NCBI RefSeq assembly: GCF_022900255.1
Contig: NZ_JALIRM010000002.1
Coordinates: forward strand, 62,001-126,000
Origin: Lederbergia wuyishanensis
GTDB taxonomy: Bacteria > Bacillota > Bacilli > Bacillales > Bacillaceae_C
Direction of reading: 5' to 3'
DNA: 64,000 nucleotides
The notes beneath the pieces were generated by a model, which made no database searches, was not told where the DNA came from, and saw only the letters and a list, made by a program, of their open reading frames with translations. Of this stretch, positions 53,652-63,896 are shown in pieces. The position numbers were made by a program, and so were the translations under genes. Within the stretch, counting starts at the first letter, position 1, and the number at the start of each line of letters is the position of its first letter.

Positions 53652-54239
53652 ATGGCACCTAAGACAAAGTTTAACAAGGATCAGATCATCGATGCCGCAT
53701 TTGATATCGCAAAAACAGAAGGAATTGATAGTATTACAATTCGAAAGGTGGCGAATAAGCTAGGGAGTTCCATCGCTCCGATTTATGTGAATTTTAAAGA
53801 AGTAGATGAATTAATCGAAGAGGTTATTAAAAAGACTTACGCAATTAGCAAACAACTGTTGATTGAGCAAAATACAGGCAACCCATTTCGAGATATAGGA
53901 ATCGCTAGTTTGCGGTTCGCTAAGGAATATAGCGTCCTATTTCGAGACCTTGTTATGAAAAATTATAATCACACGCATAATCAGGATGAGGATATGGGGA
54001 TTCTTGTGGGAATGATGAAACAAGATCATCTCCTTAAAGGAATTCCTGAAGAAGAACTGATGAATATTTTATTAAAAATGAAAATTTTTCAAACAGGTCT
54101 TTGTATTATGGTGGCCAATGGATTACTACCAGAAGATTTTGACGAAGAAAAGATGATTCACATTTTAGATAGCACAGCTATGGATATCGTAACCGCTGCA
54201 CAATTGCGAAACACAGAGAATGAGGAAAAATCAATATAA
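53652..54239 (+). CDS. TetR/AcrR-family regulator
   Basis: The 195-residue protein has a helix-turn-helix at about residues 8-52 (FNKDQIIDAAFDIAKTEGIDSITIRKVANKLGSSIAPIYVNFK), rather like the QacR/TetR pattern with IAPIY instead of ATFYYHF. The C-terminal domain is of the usual size. The gene is followed within 23 bp by an SDR gene on the same strand, so it probably controls it. GTGAAAGGAG precedes the ATG. The ligand is unknown. Confidence 0.88.
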   Translation: MAPKTKFNKDQIIDAAFDIAKTEGIDSITIRKVANKLGSSIAPIYVNFKEVDELIEEVIKKTYAISKQLLIEQNTGNPFRDIGIASLRFAKEYSVLFRDLVMKNYNHTHNQDEDMGILVGMMKQDHLLKGIPEEELMNILLKMKIFQTGLCIMVANGLLPEDFDEEKMIHILDSTAMDIVTAAQLRNTENEEKSI

Positions 54240-54261
54240 ACAAAAAAACAGGGGGTTCGTG

Positions 54262-55209
54262 ATGAAAAACAAGATTGTTATTATTACAGGAGCAAATTCT
54301 GGGATTGGTAAAGCTGCTGCCCTAAAATTTGCAACAGAAGGATATCGTGTGGTTATGGCTTGCCGCAATATGGATATTAGCGCAGCCGCACAAAAAGAGA
54401 TTATTGAAATCACAAAAAATAAGAATGTAGACCTAATGAAGCTTGATGTATCATCTTTTGATTCGATTCGTACATTTTGCACAGCTTTTAAATCCAAATA
54501 TCCACAGTTGGACATCCTGATACATAACGCTGCCTACTTAAATCACGGTTTAAAAGAATATCAACTAAGTTCCGAGAATATCGAATTGTCTTTCGCTACA
54601 AATACATTCGGTCCTTTTTTAATGACTCGCCTATTGGCAGATCATCTTGCAAAATCGTCAGACCCAAGAGTCCTTAATGCTTGTACGACAAACATTAAAA
54701 ATTTCTTCGACCCGAAAAGGAAGATAGAGTTCGACAATTTGCGTGGTGAACTGAAGGGCACGCGACCTTATAGCACTTATAAGATGTATGGAGACTCAAA
54801 AATGGGGTTATTGATGCTAACCTTCAAAATGGCAGAAGAATTGAAAAGCAAGGGAATCAAAGTCAATGCTCTTATGATTAATCGAGTAAAACTATCAAAA
54901 GAAACAATCCATAAAATGAATTCCGTTTGGAAAGTATTTGCACGATTACAAAATCTTACGAATCCTTTGCCATCCGACATGGCTGATAACTATTTCCACA
55001 TTTGCACATCGGATGAATTTAAAAATGTTACCGGCCAATTGATTAATCATAAACGAGAAATTGTTAATCCATCAATATCCGAAGTAGGATTTACCCAATT
55101 GAAGAACGTATTCGGATCTAGCAGCTATCCTAAATACGCAACAGATCCTGAGAATGTTGAACAAATATGGAATTTGAGCAACACGCTTATTGAAAACAAG
55201 ATCTCATAG
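54262..55209 (+). CDS. Short-chain dehydrogenase/reductase
   Basis: The 315-residue protein carries the SDR cofactor motif IITGANSGIGKAAAL, the NAAYLNHG motif corresponding to NNAG, and YSTYKMYGDSKM in place of the active-site YxxxK region. It resembles retinol/protochlorophyllide-type classical SDRs, with an extra C-terminal 50 residues. It should use NAD(P)H to reduce a carbonyl; the substrate is unknown. It lies 23 bp after the TetR gene, with GGGGG before the ATG at 54262. An in-frame ATG 42 bp upstream is inside the TetR gene. Confidence 0.83.
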   Translation: MKNKIVIITGANSGIGKAAALKFATEGYRVVMACRNMDISAAAQKEIIEITKNKNVDLMKLDVSSFDSIRTFCTAFKSKYPQLDILIHNAAYLNHGLKEYQLSSENIELSFATNTFGPFLMTRLLADHLAKSSDPRVLNACTTNIKNFFDPKRKIEFDNLRGELKGTRPYSTYKMYGDSKMGLLMLTFKMAEELKSKGIKVNALMINRVKLSKETIHKMNSVWKVFARLQNLTNPLPSDMADNYFHICTSDEFKNVTGQLINHKREIVNPSISEVGFTQLKNVFGSSSYPKYATDPENVEQIWNLSNTLIENKIS

Positions 55210-55240
55210 CATTTTACCGTTCTAGTTCCAGACTCAGTTA

Positions 55241-55288
55241 TTAGGGAAGAAGATATTTTTTATATAAATCAACCTTCTTCTCTAAAAA
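55241..55288. terminator. Inverted repeat between convergent SDR and HAD genes
   Basis: AGGGAAGAAG and CTTCTTCTCT pair with one G-U, followed by six As/Ts on each side. It may end both convergent genes. Confidence 0.5.
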
Positions 55289-55319
55289 ACGGAATCATGT
55301 CGAGAACTCTCTAAAAAAA

Positions 55320-55952
55320 TCATTTTAATGAATCAATAAACTCTGTAACACTTTTAAACAGGGCATTAGGTTCTATTGAAAATTGTTCAGATTGATAATC
55401 AGGAAGCCATTGAACACCTACAGTAAAGACTTTTGCCCCGACGCCCGCCTCTATGTCAGCATCACTATCTCCAATAAACATAGCTTCATTATTTTTAACA
55501 TTTAAAAGGGAACGCGCCTTATGGACTCCTTCCGGATGAGGCTTTGGATTTACCACATCATCTCCTGTTATCAAAACATCAAATAAACCTTCCATTTGAA
55601 GAACTTTTAAGGAAATATCTAAACTCCTCCTTGCTTTCCCAGTCACAATTCCTAATTTGATCCCTTTGCCTTTTACATATTCTATTAATTCATGAATCTC
55701 TTTATTTTGTTCAACTAATTCATTATGTTGCTCAGTATATGTCTTATAGAATAATTCGATAGCCTGTTCTTTGTTTGAATGCATTAAGTTTTCTCTTATA
55801 ATCCCTGTTTCAGAAGGTCCAAACATCGCTTTGATTTCCTTAGATGAAAGATCTTTATTATCAAACTCTTTAAACACCTTCTGAAAAGCATAGTAACAAA
55901 TGGGTAGCGTATTTGCTAACGTTCCATCGAAATCAAAAATGATAGCTTTCAT
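55320..55952 (-). CDS. HAD-family phosphatase (phosphoglycolate phosphatase-like)
   Basis: The 210-residue protein has the HAD motifs FDFDGTLANT (motif I, nucleophile Asp), GIVTGKARRSL (motif II region), and MFIGDSDADIEAG (motif IV). The cap domain lies between about residues 20 and 90. It fits the Gph/PgmB/AHBA synthesis-like branch, which removes phosphate from small molecules. The substrate is unknown. ATG 55952 has AGGAGG 7 nt before it; a GTG lies just upstream. Confidence 0.88.
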   Translation of the reverse strand: MKAIIFDFDGTLANTLPICYYAFQKVFKEFDNKDLSSKEIKAMFGPSETGIIRENLMHSNKEQAIELFYKTYTEQHNELVEQNKEIHELIEYVKGKGIKLGIVTGKARRSLDISLKVLQMEGLFDVLITGDDVVNPKPHPEGVHKARSLLNVKNNEAMFIGDSDADIEAGVGAKVFTVGVQWLPDYQSEQFSIEPNALFKSVTEFIDSLK

Positions 55953-56020
55953 CACAAACCCTCCTTAAAATCAGTCAGATTGATTTTCTCCATCTTTCTA
56001 ATATGTATGACCATCCGAAC

Positions 56021-56854
56021 TTATTCCACATCAAAACGAATATAAGTCCGATCATCAAAAGACAGATTGCCTTTTTGCAGTCCTTTAGATGCGATGTATT
56101 CTCTGAAGCAGAGTGGATCCTTTTCTAGCAAGGTTTTTAGCTCTTTTTCGGATTCTTCAAGGGTAGGATAGAGCACCGGATAACCATCAGATGATAAGAT
56201 AATTGTTTTTGCTTGATCAGGGACAGGAATGATTTGAATTTTTGATTCATCCACTGGAAAGCCATTGATCACTTCGTATCCAAATTGATTGTCGGGGGCA
56301 TTTTGTAACTGATATTGCTGCTTAATCAGTGGTCTAATGAATTCCCAGCCGGTATCGTGTTCTAATAAATCATCTATCGTTTTCCCTTTTTTGATTTCAG
56401 CTTCTAAATATAAAGCACGTGCCTTCCCTGTAATATCATCAATGATTTTATCGTTTTTATAAAGTGTGCCGTCTATCATACATTGAGAATCGCCAATCTG
56501 CCAGATTTCACGATAAAAATGACTATAGCAAATCAGACAAGCCGAGGGTGCCATCCATGCATTCTCTTGAATTTCTGCCAAAAGATTGAGCCTCTCATAG
56601 ACAACGAGTAGATTATGGTTAATTTTTTCTAATAATTGAGAGAGCGTAATATCCTCGTCTGCCTCCAGTAGGCTTGTTTGAATCACTTCTGCAGCCAATC
56701 TACCAGGTGTTTTTCCGTCCATAAGTTGACCTGTTACATTGGTTGCCCCATCAATAACTGCAACAAAATGTTTATTGGCGACGTATAAATCCTCACACAA
56801 ATCGGGGGTTCCTCTTTTTCCTTCGTTCCATAACTCAATGATTGAAATGCTCAT
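56021..56854 (-). CDS. PP2C-like serine/threonine phosphatase domain protein
   Basis: The 277-residue protein has the PPM fold signatures: CEDLYVANKHFVAVIDGATNVTG at the start (D-G-A/G motif), IWQIGDSQCMIDG in the middle (GDS), IILSSDGYPVLYP (S-D-G) and FDDRTYIRFDVE at the end (D-D-x-T). These Asp residues would bind the Mg/Mn ions. No membrane segment is visible. Such short PP2C-like proteins in Bacilli are of unknown target. It is followed 130 bp upstream on the same strand by a membrane protein gene with no clear tie. AAGAAGG precedes the ATG. Confidence 0.75.
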   Translation of the reverse strand: MSISIIELWNEGKRGTPDLCEDLYVANKHFVAVIDGATNVTGQLMDGKTPGRLAAEVIQTSLLEADEDITLSQLLEKINHNLLVVYERLNLLAEIQENAWMAPSACLICYSHFYREIWQIGDSQCMIDGTLYKNDKIIDDITGKARALYLEAEIKKGKTIDDLLEHDTGWEFIRPLIKQQYQLQNAPDNQFGYEVINGFPVDESKIQIIPVPDQAKTIILSSDGYPVLYPTLEESEKELKTLLEKDPLCFREYIASKGLQKGNLSFDDRTYIRFDVE

Positions 56855-56984
56855 CCTTCTTCATCACCTACTCTTGATATTCACTTGCAACCATTATTTA
56901 TTAGATGAGTAGTGCTTTTTTACAATCACAAAACACTTCTCTCCCTTGTTCATTCCTTTAACAAAACATCTCACAGCAAATAGG

Positions 56985-58088
56985 TTATCGAATTTTTCTT
57001 ATTACCCGAAAGACGATAAAGATAATTCCATTGAAGAGTGCAAGTACGATTCCATCAACAATAATTGCATCCAACATACCAGTTGTTACAGGGCCAGATA
57101 AACTTAAAAAAATCCAACCAATGAGCTGTGCAAATAAGATAAGCCCAACATTTCTTAAAGAGCGATACCACTTCACCTTTGCTCGCCAGTAAGCTCCTAC
57201 GATCAATAGAAGCATAAAATTTATGCTATTGACCATAAAAGAAGGAGAGTTTTCTCCGAACATGCCATCATCCACCTGCCAGGACGGCATCCATAAAATT
57301 GCAATCAAAAAATTACCTAGCAACATCGCTAGCAATAGAGGATTGAGCACCTTCTTATCGTGCCTCAATTCCTTATTTTGTTTTTTCTCTTTCATCTCTG
57401 AACTGCGCCATGTCTTTAAGTTTCTATACTGAATCGTTCCTATTCTTGGTGAACTTGTATCATTATCATAGGGCATCTTCGGCAACTCTTCATAAGCTGT
57501 CTGATAATCTTCTAGCTGTAAAGCACTAACATTGGAACCTGAGCTATAGACCGTAATATCATTTTCTTTGAACCTTTGAATCCATTCATCCAAATTATTT
57601 TGATTTTCCAAACCGAACAAGGAATAGTTTGGCTCACCATTCTCGTTCGTCCATTTCATGATGATTTTAACTCCAACAATATAATAACCGAGGGTATTCG
57701 CCCCTCTAGATTGGTAACGGGTTGTCCTGGCGATCAACACTTCCTGCATATGTTCAAAAGGAACGAATTGCTCCCATTCCTCTCCTGTTTTTTTGTTTTG
57801 GAGATATGAATAAAAGCCACCCTCCTGCAACTCACTTTTCACAACCATGTCCGTATACATCTTGTTGGACTTGTAAATGATTCGAAGCATCCAAGCAAAA
57901 AGTGCACTCATTGCAAAAAAGGCGATCACACCAAACCATGCTTGCCAAAAGATCATAAAGATTCCAAGGATAAATATGGCCAACCCAATTAAACATAAAA
58001 ACAAAAATAAAATCTTATGAAACATTTTTGCCCAACCAGGAATATCATTTGAGTACTTTAAATGTTGGTTTTCACGCATTTCAATCAA
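56985..58088 (-). CDS. Membrane protein of unknown function
   Basis: The 367-residue protein has two transmembrane helices near residues 20-70, a cytoplasmic or external domain of about 170 residues (with LQEGGFYSYLQNKKTGEEWEQF and the YQTAYEELPKMPYDN segment), then four to five more helices. I do not recognise a family. GGAGG stands 8 nt before a TTG at 58088, preferred over the ATG nine bases later because the spacing fits. It lies upstream of the PP2C-like gene, possibly in one transcript. Confidence 0.6.
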   Translation of the reverse strand: MIEMRENQHLKYSNDIPGWAKMFHKILFLFLCLIGLAIFILGIFMIFWQAWFGVIAFFAMSALFAWMLRIIYKSNKMYTDMVVKSELQEGGFYSYLQNKKTGEEWEQFVPFEHMQEVLIARTTRYQSRGANTLGYYIVGVKIIMKWTNENGEPNYSLFGLENQNNLDEWIQRFKENDITVYSSGSNVSALQLEDYQTAYEELPKMPYDNDTSSPRIGTIQYRNLKTWRSSEMKEKKQNKELRHDKKVLNPLLLAMLLGNFLIAILWMPSWQVDDGMFGENSPSFMVNSINFMLLLIVGAYWRAKVKWYRSLRNVGLILFAQLIGWIFLSLSGPVTTGMLDAIIVDGIVLALFNGIIFIVFRVIRKIR

Positions 58089-58264
58089 AATGCATTCCTC
58101 CCATCTTGCCTTTAAATCAGGCGAATAAGTGGTGATTCATTTGACATCTTTTTTGTTTATTGAAAATAAAAATTGGTACCATTCTATACGTTCGAGCTTT
58201 TATAAAGTGTCGTTTTCTTTAATGAATCATCCTTTTTACCTATGAAGTGCTTAGAAATCAAAAA

Positions 58265-58286
58265 GCCCCACGCTTATACATGGGGC
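58265..58286 (-). terminator. Terminator of mqo
   Basis: GCCCCA and TGGGGC form a short stem; on the minus strand the hairpin is followed by TTTTTGAT, about 25 bp behind the mqo stop. Confidence 0.75.
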
Positions 58287-58313
58287 AATCAAAAATATTA
58301 TTTACAATACGCC

Positions 58314-59819
58314 TTAGCCAACGACTTGTAATTCTCTTCCTTCACTTAAACCGAGAGCCTTTGCTGTTGACACATTAATTTCTTGGAATAGCTCGGGGTT
58401 TTCAGTCAGAGATACACCGTAGGAAGGAATCATTTCCTTAATTTTTGGTTCCCACTCACTCATATGTTGAGGGAAGCATTTTTCCAATACTTCGAGCATA
58501 ACGTGAACGGCGGTTGAAGCACCTGGTGAAGCACCGAGTAACGCAGCGACTGAGCCATCGCCAGCCGTAACAACTTCCGTACCAAATTGAAGCGTTCCTT
58601 TGCCCGCATCTGTATCTTTGATTACTTGTACACGTTGGCCCGCTACGACGATATCCCACTCTTCACTTTTGGCGTTTGGAATAAACTCACGAAGCTCATC
58701 CATGCGTTTTTCATGCGATAACAACACTTGTTGAATTAAGTATTTTGTCAACGCCATTTCCTTTATGCCTGCCGCCAACATCGTAAGAATATTATATGGT
58801 TTTATGGAACCAATTAAATCAAAGTAAGAACCTGTTTTCAAGAACTTTGGCGTGAAGCCCGCAAAAGGTCCAAAGAGCAATGATTTTTGATTATTAATAT
58901 ATCTTGTATCAAGGTGCGGAACAGACATAGGAGGCGCGCCAACTTTTGCCTTTCCGTATACCTTTGCATGGTGCTGTTCTGCAATTTCTGGATTGTTACA
59001 TACCAAAAACAAACCACTTACCGGGAAGCCACCAATATGTTTAGACTCAGGAATGCCTGTTTTTTGCAGTAAAGGCAGACTTCCGCCACCTGCGCCAATA
59101 AAGACGAATTTTGCGGTATGGTATTCGATTTGTCCGCTTTCGAGGTCTTGGACTTTCAATTCCCACAAGCCATCTTCGGTACGTTTAATATTTTTAATAT
59201 TATGCTTATAATTGACCTCTACGTTTTGATTCTTTAAGTGCTTAATCAACATACGCGTTAAAGCACCAAAGTTAACATCCGTGCCAGAGTCAATCTTAGT
59301 CGCCGCAATCGGTTCATTTGACCCGCGACCTTCCATAATAAGCGGGATCCATTCTTTTAGCTTTTCCGGATTATCGGAATATTCCATTCCTTGAAACAGA
59401 GGATTGTTTGACAATGCATCAAAACGTTTTTTCAAAAACGATACATTCTCTTCCCCTTCAACTAGACTCATATGAGGGATTGGCATGATAAAGTCATGCG
59501 GATTGCTGATTAGGTTGCTGTTTACAAGATAAGACCAAAACTGTCTTGAAAGCTGGAATTGTTCGTTCACTTTAATTGCTTTGGTGATATCTATAGATCC
59601 GTCCGATTTTTGAGGTGTATAGTTAAGCTCGCAAAGTGCAGCGTGGCCTGTACCCGCATTGTTCCATTCGTTAGAGCTTTCTTCTCCTGGATTTTCGAGC
59701 TTTTCAAACACCTTGATGTCCCAGTCAGGTACTAACTCTTTTAAAAGTGTTCCCAACGTCGCACTCATAATCCCAGCACCAATTAAGATAACGTCAGTTT
59801 TTGTTTGTCTGCTACTCAT
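58314..59819 (-). CDS. mqo: Malate:quinone oxidoreductase
   Basis: The 501-residue protein matches Mqo of the FAD-dependent oxidoreductases. The FAD-binding loop is [17 protein letters not shown] at the start, followed by the conserved [28 protein letters not shown] (substrate region), [20 protein letters not shown] and [11 protein letters not shown]. The C-terminal [27 protein letters not shown] is also characteristic. It oxidises malate to oxaloacetate and passes electrons to quinone at the membrane. AAGGAAG stands before the ATG. Single gene with terminator. Confidence 0.95.
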   Translation of the reverse strand: MSSRQTKTDVILIGAGIMSATLGTLLKELVPDWDIKVFEKLENPGEESSNEWNNAGTGHAALCELNYTPQKSDGSIDITKAIKVNEQFQLSRQFWSYLVNSNLISNPHDFIMPIPHMSLVEGEENVSFLKKRFDALSNNPLFQGMEYSDNPEKLKEWIPLIMEGRGSNEPIAATKIDSGTDVNFGALTRMLIKHLKNQNVEVNYKHNIKNIKRTEDGLWELKVQDLESGQIEYHTAKFVFIGAGGGSLPLLQKTGIPESKHIGGFPVSGLFLVCNNPEIAEQHHAKVYGKAKVGAPPMSVPHLDTRYINNQKSLLFGPFAGFTPKFLKTGSYFDLIGSIKPYNILTMLAAGIKEMALTKYLIQQVLLSHEKRMDELREFIPNAKSEEWDIVVAGQRVQVIKDTDAGKGTLQFGTEVVTAGDGSVAALLGASPGASTAVHVMLEVLEKCFPQHMSEWEPKIKEMIPSYGVSLTENPELFQEINVSTAKALGLSEGRELQVVG

Positions 59820-60223
59820 TTTTATCTTCCTTACTAGCCTATTATTTTTTCAGAAAGGTTATTTCCTACCTTTTCTGTATGATTTATATTCTTATATTAT
59901 TATAGTTTACCACTATTACTTATAGAATTAAATATTTCCATTATATAATAGTTAGAAAATCTATGGCGAAGTTGGTAAAAGGTGGGGAGTACGTCTATTA
60001 AGGTTTTATGAACATACTAAAAACAAGGTTATCGCTTGAATAACAAATATTATCTAATATTTATAAGGACATAAAACGATAACATGCTAAAAATATCAAT
60101 GATTATCGAGGAGGATTTATATATTCTCACTATGACACCTGCTCATATATCACCTTACATTGCAAAATTTAGATAAAAACAAAAAAGAGGTAAAATACCT
60201 CTCCCTTTTGATTTGTTCAATTT
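59820..60223. other. Intergenic region upstream of mqo
   Basis: About 400 bp of AT-rich DNA. It contains the mqo promoter area and, at 60186-60202, the AGAGGTA/TACCTCT hairpin with a T tract on the minus strand, which ends the secreted-protein gene. No other feature recognised. Confidence 0.4.
60186..60202 (-). terminator. Terminator of the small secreted-protein gene
   Basis: AGAGGTA/TACCTCT stem with a 3-nt loop; on the minus strand it is followed by TTTTTTGTTTTT. It lies just behind the gene stop at 60224. Confidence 0.85.
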
Positions 60224-60643
60224 TTAATGATATTGAAACCAAGAAAACCATTTATTATTTTTCTCTTTAACAATATACAACTCCCCAAGTGATGCACTCT
60301 GAGCTGGAAGTAATCTAGGGAACCTTAACCTAACAAACCAAGAATGGTCTGCTACTCTCTTTCCACAGAAGTTAATAGCCATTTTATAGTAATTCTCCTC
60401 AAACCCAGTTAGACGAGGCATGGGTTTTATCACCTCAATTCTCCATTCCTTATAATCAGGACTTGATCCATATACTTTCGGAATGATCTCATTCAAGGCT
60501 TTAACAAGCTCATCTTTGTCTTTCTCATTAGTTTTCAACAATATTTCAGTATTTGGACATTCTGAGCCATAAAGTTTTGCACCTAAGGATACCGTTGGAA
60601 AGATAAAGAGCAGTAATAAAATGGGCGTTAGGATTTTTCTCAT
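60224..60643 (-). CDS. Secreted protein of unknown function
   Basis: The 139-residue protein has a signal peptide (residues 1-21, MRKILTPILLLLFIFPTVSLG) and a mature domain with two cysteines (YGSECPNTEIL and AINFCGKRV) that may form a disulfide. Other segments are EWRIEVIKPMPRLTGFEE and LLPAQSASLGELYIVKE. The size suggests a small beta-rich domain. I do not recognise the family. CTGAGGTGAG lies before the ATG. It is divergent from the next gene. Confidence 0.6.
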   Translation of the reverse strand: MRKILTPILLLLFIFPTVSLGAKLYGSECPNTEILLKTNEKDKDELVKALNEIIPKVYGSSPDYKEWRIEVIKPMPRLTGFEENYYKMAINFCGKRVADHSWFVRLRFPRLLPAQSASLGELYIVKEKNNKWFSWFQYH

Positions 60644-60753
60644 GTTCTCACCTCAGGATAGTTTTACCCCATTTCATTTAAAAACTTTAGATAATTTGCT
60701 TTTATTGGCACAAGTTATATATGAAGAAATATTTTAGAGAGGCATAATACCCT

Positions 60754-61509
60754 ATGAAAAAAATAGCTTATATTTTAATTGCTACAATAACGTTTTTGGT
60801 TATCCCAAATAATACTTATGTTCATAGTAAGAAACCCGATTACAAACTCCTTTATGATACATTAATTACTACACTTGAACCCTCTATTGAAAAGGAAATT
60901 ATTAATTATTATGGCTATCATAAGCAATATGGTTTATATGATGCTAAGATTTTGAGAATTATCAGAGAGCATGAGGGTGGGTTTAGCTTTATTGCAAAAG
61001 TCCAAGTCAAAACATTTGAACATGCACATGACCCTCCTTATGGTAAGGAAACAATGACTTTTAACATTAGTCCTTTTGGAGTTAAAACAATTAGTTTTAA
61101 ACATGTGGGAGATAAAGTAGAAAAAGAAATATATGAATTTTATAAAGCAACACTTTCAGATATAAAACAGTCTTTTAATTTAAATTTAGAGGCTTATTCT
61201 TCTTATACATACAATCAGTTGCAATACAAAGCAGAAATAAATAGTGAATTTAAATCCCTTTTTAATATTGCAGAAGAAATAGTAACCAACATTTTGCTTC
61301 CTGAGAGAAAGATACCCTACAAAAATGTTATAGACCCTGTAACCTTTTTAAAAGGAGACACAGGTTATATGCTCTTTAAAAAGTCTGATGGTACAAATGT
61401 AATTTATCAAGTACAAAAGCAAGATGGTAATTGGATAGTAACAGATAAAAATAGTAAACAAGGTAAGAAAATGAATTATAAATTACTATGGTATGCATGG
61501 GACCTATAG
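60754..61509 (+). CDS. DUF3888-like secreted protein
   Basis: The 251-residue protein has a signal peptide (residues 1-25) and an N-terminal segment LLYDTLITTLEPSIEKEIINYYG, which matches the repeating pattern of DUF3888 proteins (usually L...L.P.I.KAI..YYG). The rest has FIAKVQVKTFEHAHDPPYGKETMTF, the usual DUF3888 continuation, then an extra C-terminal part of about 120 residues ending in LLWYAWDL. The function of the family is unknown; members are secreted in sporulating Bacillaceae. The ribosome binding site is weak (GAGAGG, long spacing). Confidence 0.68.
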   Translation: MKKIAYILIATITFLVIPNNTYVHSKKPDYKLLYDTLITTLEPSIEKEIINYYGYHKQYGLYDAKILRIIREHEGGFSFIAKVQVKTFEHAHDPPYGKETMTFNISPFGVKTISFKHVGDKVEKEIYEFYKATLSDIKQSFNLNLEAYSSYTYNQLQYKAEINSEFKSLFNIAEEIVTNILLPERKIPYKNVIDPVTFLKGDTGYMLFKKSDGTNVIYQVQKQDGNWIVTDKNSKQGKKMNYKLLWYAWDL

Positions 61510-61559
61510 GTCTAGTGTCGCGAATAATAAAATGCTTTTATTTATGTAAAATGAAGAAA

Positions 61560-61581
61560 GCCAAGAGAGTTTTCTCTTGGC
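61560..61581 (-). terminator. Terminator of the ars operon
   Basis: GCCAAGAGA and TCTCTTGGC form a perfect 9-bp stem with a 4-nt loop, 8 bp behind the arsC stop codon on the minus strand, followed by a T-rich tail. Confidence 0.85.
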
Positions 61582-61588
61582 AATTAAT

Positions 61589-62008
61589 TTACTTTCCAGT
61601 TTCAGCGAATGTCTTGATGCGTTCACCAATTTCATCACGCACACGCTGAAAGAACGCCCATTTTTCTTCTTCTGTTCCTTCTGCTTTGGCAGGGTCATCG
61701 AATCCCCAGTGAACACGTTTGATATGTGGAGGTGTTACCGGGCAATTATCCGCTGCATGACCACAAAGGGTTACGACCAATTCTGTATTATTTAATATTT
61801 CGGGATCTATCACATCAGATGTTTGATTTGAAATATCGATACCTGCCTCTTTCATTGCTTTCACTGCATTCGGATTTAATCCGTGTGCTTCAAGTCCAGC
61901 ACTTTTCACTACCCACTCGTCACCTAAATATTTTTTTGCCCATCCTTCTGCCATCTGGCTGCGGCAAGAGTTACCTGTACATAGAAAGTAGATTGTTTTT
62001 TTAGACAT
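61589..62008 (-). CDS. arsC: Arsenate reductase ArsC, thioredoxin-coupled
   Basis: The 139-residue protein has the catalytic cysteine triad Cys10, Cys82 and Cys89 and Cys15, as in B. subtilis and S. aureus ArsC (LCTGNSC and LCGHAADNC). This enzyme reduces arsenate to arsenite with electrons from thioredoxin, making it a substrate for ArsB. It is the last gene of the arsRBC operon, 24 bp after arsB. The ATG has AGGAG upstream. Confidence 0.95.
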   Translation of the reverse strand: MSKKTIYFLCTGNSCRSQMAEGWAKKYLGDEWVVKSAGLEAHGLNPNAVKAMKEAGIDISNQTSDVIDPEILNNTELVVTLCGHAADNCPVTPPHIKRVHWGFDDPAKAEGTEEEKWAFFQRVRDEIGERIKTFAETGK

Positions 62009-62032
62009 GTTGAGATTCTCCTATTAAGTAAT

Positions 62033-63331
62033 TTATGAAATGATAAGTAGCCAAATATATAGACCCACCAATGTAATGAACAAGGTTGGAATGGTTAAAA
62101 CAATTCCCGTCTTGAAATACGTTCCCCAGGAGATTTTAACTCCTTTAAGAGACAATACATGCAGCCAAAGTAAAGTTGCAAGGGAACCAATCGGCGTAAT
62201 CTTTGGCCCTAGATCAGAACCTATGACATTAGCATAAATTAGTCCTTCTCGAATAACGCCACTTGTATCCGTATCTGCAATAGCAAGCGCGTCAATCATA
62301 ACAGTTGGCATATTGTTCATTACAGAAGAAAGGATTGCAGCGATGAATCCCATACCGATTGTTGCTGAAAATAGTCCCTGGTCTGCCGTCTGCTGGATTA
62401 AATCAGCTAAAACATTTGTAAGCCCTACGTTTCTTAGACCGTAAACTACTACGTACATTCCGATAGAAAAGAAAACGATTGCCCACGGTGCGCCTTTGAT
62501 AACAGTACGCGTATAAACAGCTGAGCTTCTTTTTGCCATGAACAAGAAAAATATAGCGACTATCCCAGCTATGAAAGAAACAGGCACCCCAATAAATTCA
62601 CTTGCAAAATAGCCTATCAATAATATTCCTAAAACAACCCATGATAGTGTAAACATTTTATTGTCACGAATCGCTTCAACTGGGGCTTTCAAATGCGATA
62701 AATTATAATTCTTTGGAATACTTTTTCCGAAATATAGATATAAGACAATAATACTAGCAGCCAAAGAAAAGAAATTCGGAATCATCATTCTTGAGGCAAA
62801 CTCTACGAAACCTACTCCAAAAAAGTCAGCAGATACGATATTAACTAAGTTACTTACAACTAATGGCAGTGATGTTGTATCCGCAATAAATCCACTCGCA
62901 ATGATAAAAGGAAAAACCATTTTTTCATTAAAATTAAGGTTTCTCACCATGGCAAGAACAATCGGTGTTAAGATCAGTGCTGCCCCATCATTCGCGAAAA
63001 ATGCAGCGACTATCGCTCCCAGAATGGAAACATAGACGAACATTTTTACTCCATTACCCTTTGCCGCTCTTGCCATATGTAAGGCTGCCCATTCAAAAAA
63101 TCCAATCTCATCTAAGATGAGAGAAATAATAATGATTGCTATGAAAGTCAAAGTGGCATTCCAAACGATCGATGTTACATCTATGACATCTTTAAAATCT
63201 ACAACACCTACGATAAGAGCTAAAATTGCTCCACCACATGCAGACCATCCAATTGATAGTCCTTTTGGCTGCCATATAACAAGTGTAAGTGTGAGCAAAA
63301 AGATTACTGATGCCAAAACAATTGATGTCAT
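62033..63331 (-). CDS. arsB: Arsenite efflux permease ArsB
   Basis: The 432-residue protein has about 11-12 transmembrane helices of the ArsB family: [19 protein letters not shown] at the start, the [24 protein letters not shown] segment, and [22 protein letters not shown], followed by the second half with [15 protein letters not shown]. It should export arsenite driven by the proton gradient. It lies between arsR (16 bp gap) and arsC. GGAGG stands before the ATG. Confidence 0.95.
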   Translation of the reverse strand: MTSIVLASVIFLLTLTLVIWQPKGLSIGWSACGGAILALIVGVVDFKDVIDVTSIVWNATLTFIAIIIISLILDEIGFFEWAALHMARAAKGNGVKMFVYVSILGAIVAAFFANDGAALILTPIVLAMVRNLNFNEKMVFPFIIASGFIADTTSLPLVVSNLVNIVSADFFGVGFVEFASRMMIPNFFSLAASIIVLYLYFGKSIPKNYNLSHLKAPVEAIRDNKMFTLSWVVLGILLIGYFASEFIGVPVSFIAGIVAIFFLFMAKRSSAVYTRTVIKGAPWAIVFFSIGMYVVVYGLRNVGLTNVLADLIQQTADQGLFSATIGMGFIAAILSSVMNNMPTVMIDALAIADTDTSGVIREGLIYANVIGSDLGPKITPIGSLATLLWLHVLSLKGVKISWGTYFKTGIVLTIPTLFITLVGLYIWLLIIS

Positions 63332-63347
63332 TTTTTATATCCTCCAT

Positions 63348-63692
63348 CTAGTCACACGAAATACGTAAACCCTGTTCTTCTAGTTCTTTTAGTTTATAAT
63401 CTTGGCTTGGTAGATGGGCCAGCAGGTCTTGTACGATTGGATAATACTCACTGTCCTTATTTAAGGAATAAATAATCCATTGTCCTTTCCTGGTTTCACT
63501 TACCATACCCGAATCTTTTAATTTTCGAATATGCTGGCTTATTGCAGGCTGACTCATTTTAAAAATCGCCACAAACTCACACACACAACAATCATTTGTA
63601 TATAACATTGCCACCATAGTTAATCGTGTTTTGTCGCCTAATAATTTTAAAATGGCTGCTGCTTTATCAATTTCGACTATGGATGTTTTCAT
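63348..63692 (-). CDS. arsR: Arsenical-resistance repressor ArsR
   Basis: The 114-residue protein is a winged-helix ArsR/SmtB repressor. Recognition helix region: FKMSQPAISQHIRKLKDSGM. Three cysteines near residue 35 (NDCCVCEF) match the arsenite-binding type I site, in which arsenite binding releases the protein from DNA. Gene order arsR-arsB-arsC is standard. GGAGGTG stands about 9 nt before the ATG, and repeats are present in the upstream region. Confidence 0.93.
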   Translation of the reverse strand: MKTSIVEIDKAAAILKLLGDKTRLTMVAMLYTNDCCVCEFVAIFKMSQPAISQHIRKLKDSGMVSETRKGQWIIYSLNKDSEYYPIVQDLLAHLPSQDYKLKELEEQGLRISCD

Positions 63693-63734
63693 CCTGCGTT
63701 CACCTCCGCCTCAACGAACATTAATATATAATAA

Positions 63735-63792
63735 TATCCTTATATAAGTAAATACTTTTATCCTTATTTACAAAATCTTTATATATAGGATA
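63735..63792. promoter_or_regulatory. Candidate ArsR operator region with repeated TATCCTTAT
   Basis: TATCCTTAT occurs exactly twice, at 63735 and 63759 (24 bp apart, start to start), with an inverted relative ATAGGATA at 63785. AAGTA/TACTT also form a small dyad (63746-63757) between them. The location just before arsR makes an operator plausible. Confidence 0.45.
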
Positions 63793-63868
63793 CTCATTTT
63801 AGAATTTCTAATTAATTAATGATGATAAATGACAATACGGTTATATAATTTTAACCTCAACCACGGAA

Positions 63869-63896
63869 AACCCCATGCTAACATCAGCATGGGGTT
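63869..63896. terminator. Hairpin beyond the ars operon
   Basis: AACCCCATGCT and AGCATGGGGTT form a perfect 11-bp stem with a 6-nt loop. It lies upstream of arsR and probably ends a gene outside the window. The remaining 63897-64000 shows no gene. Confidence 0.75.
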
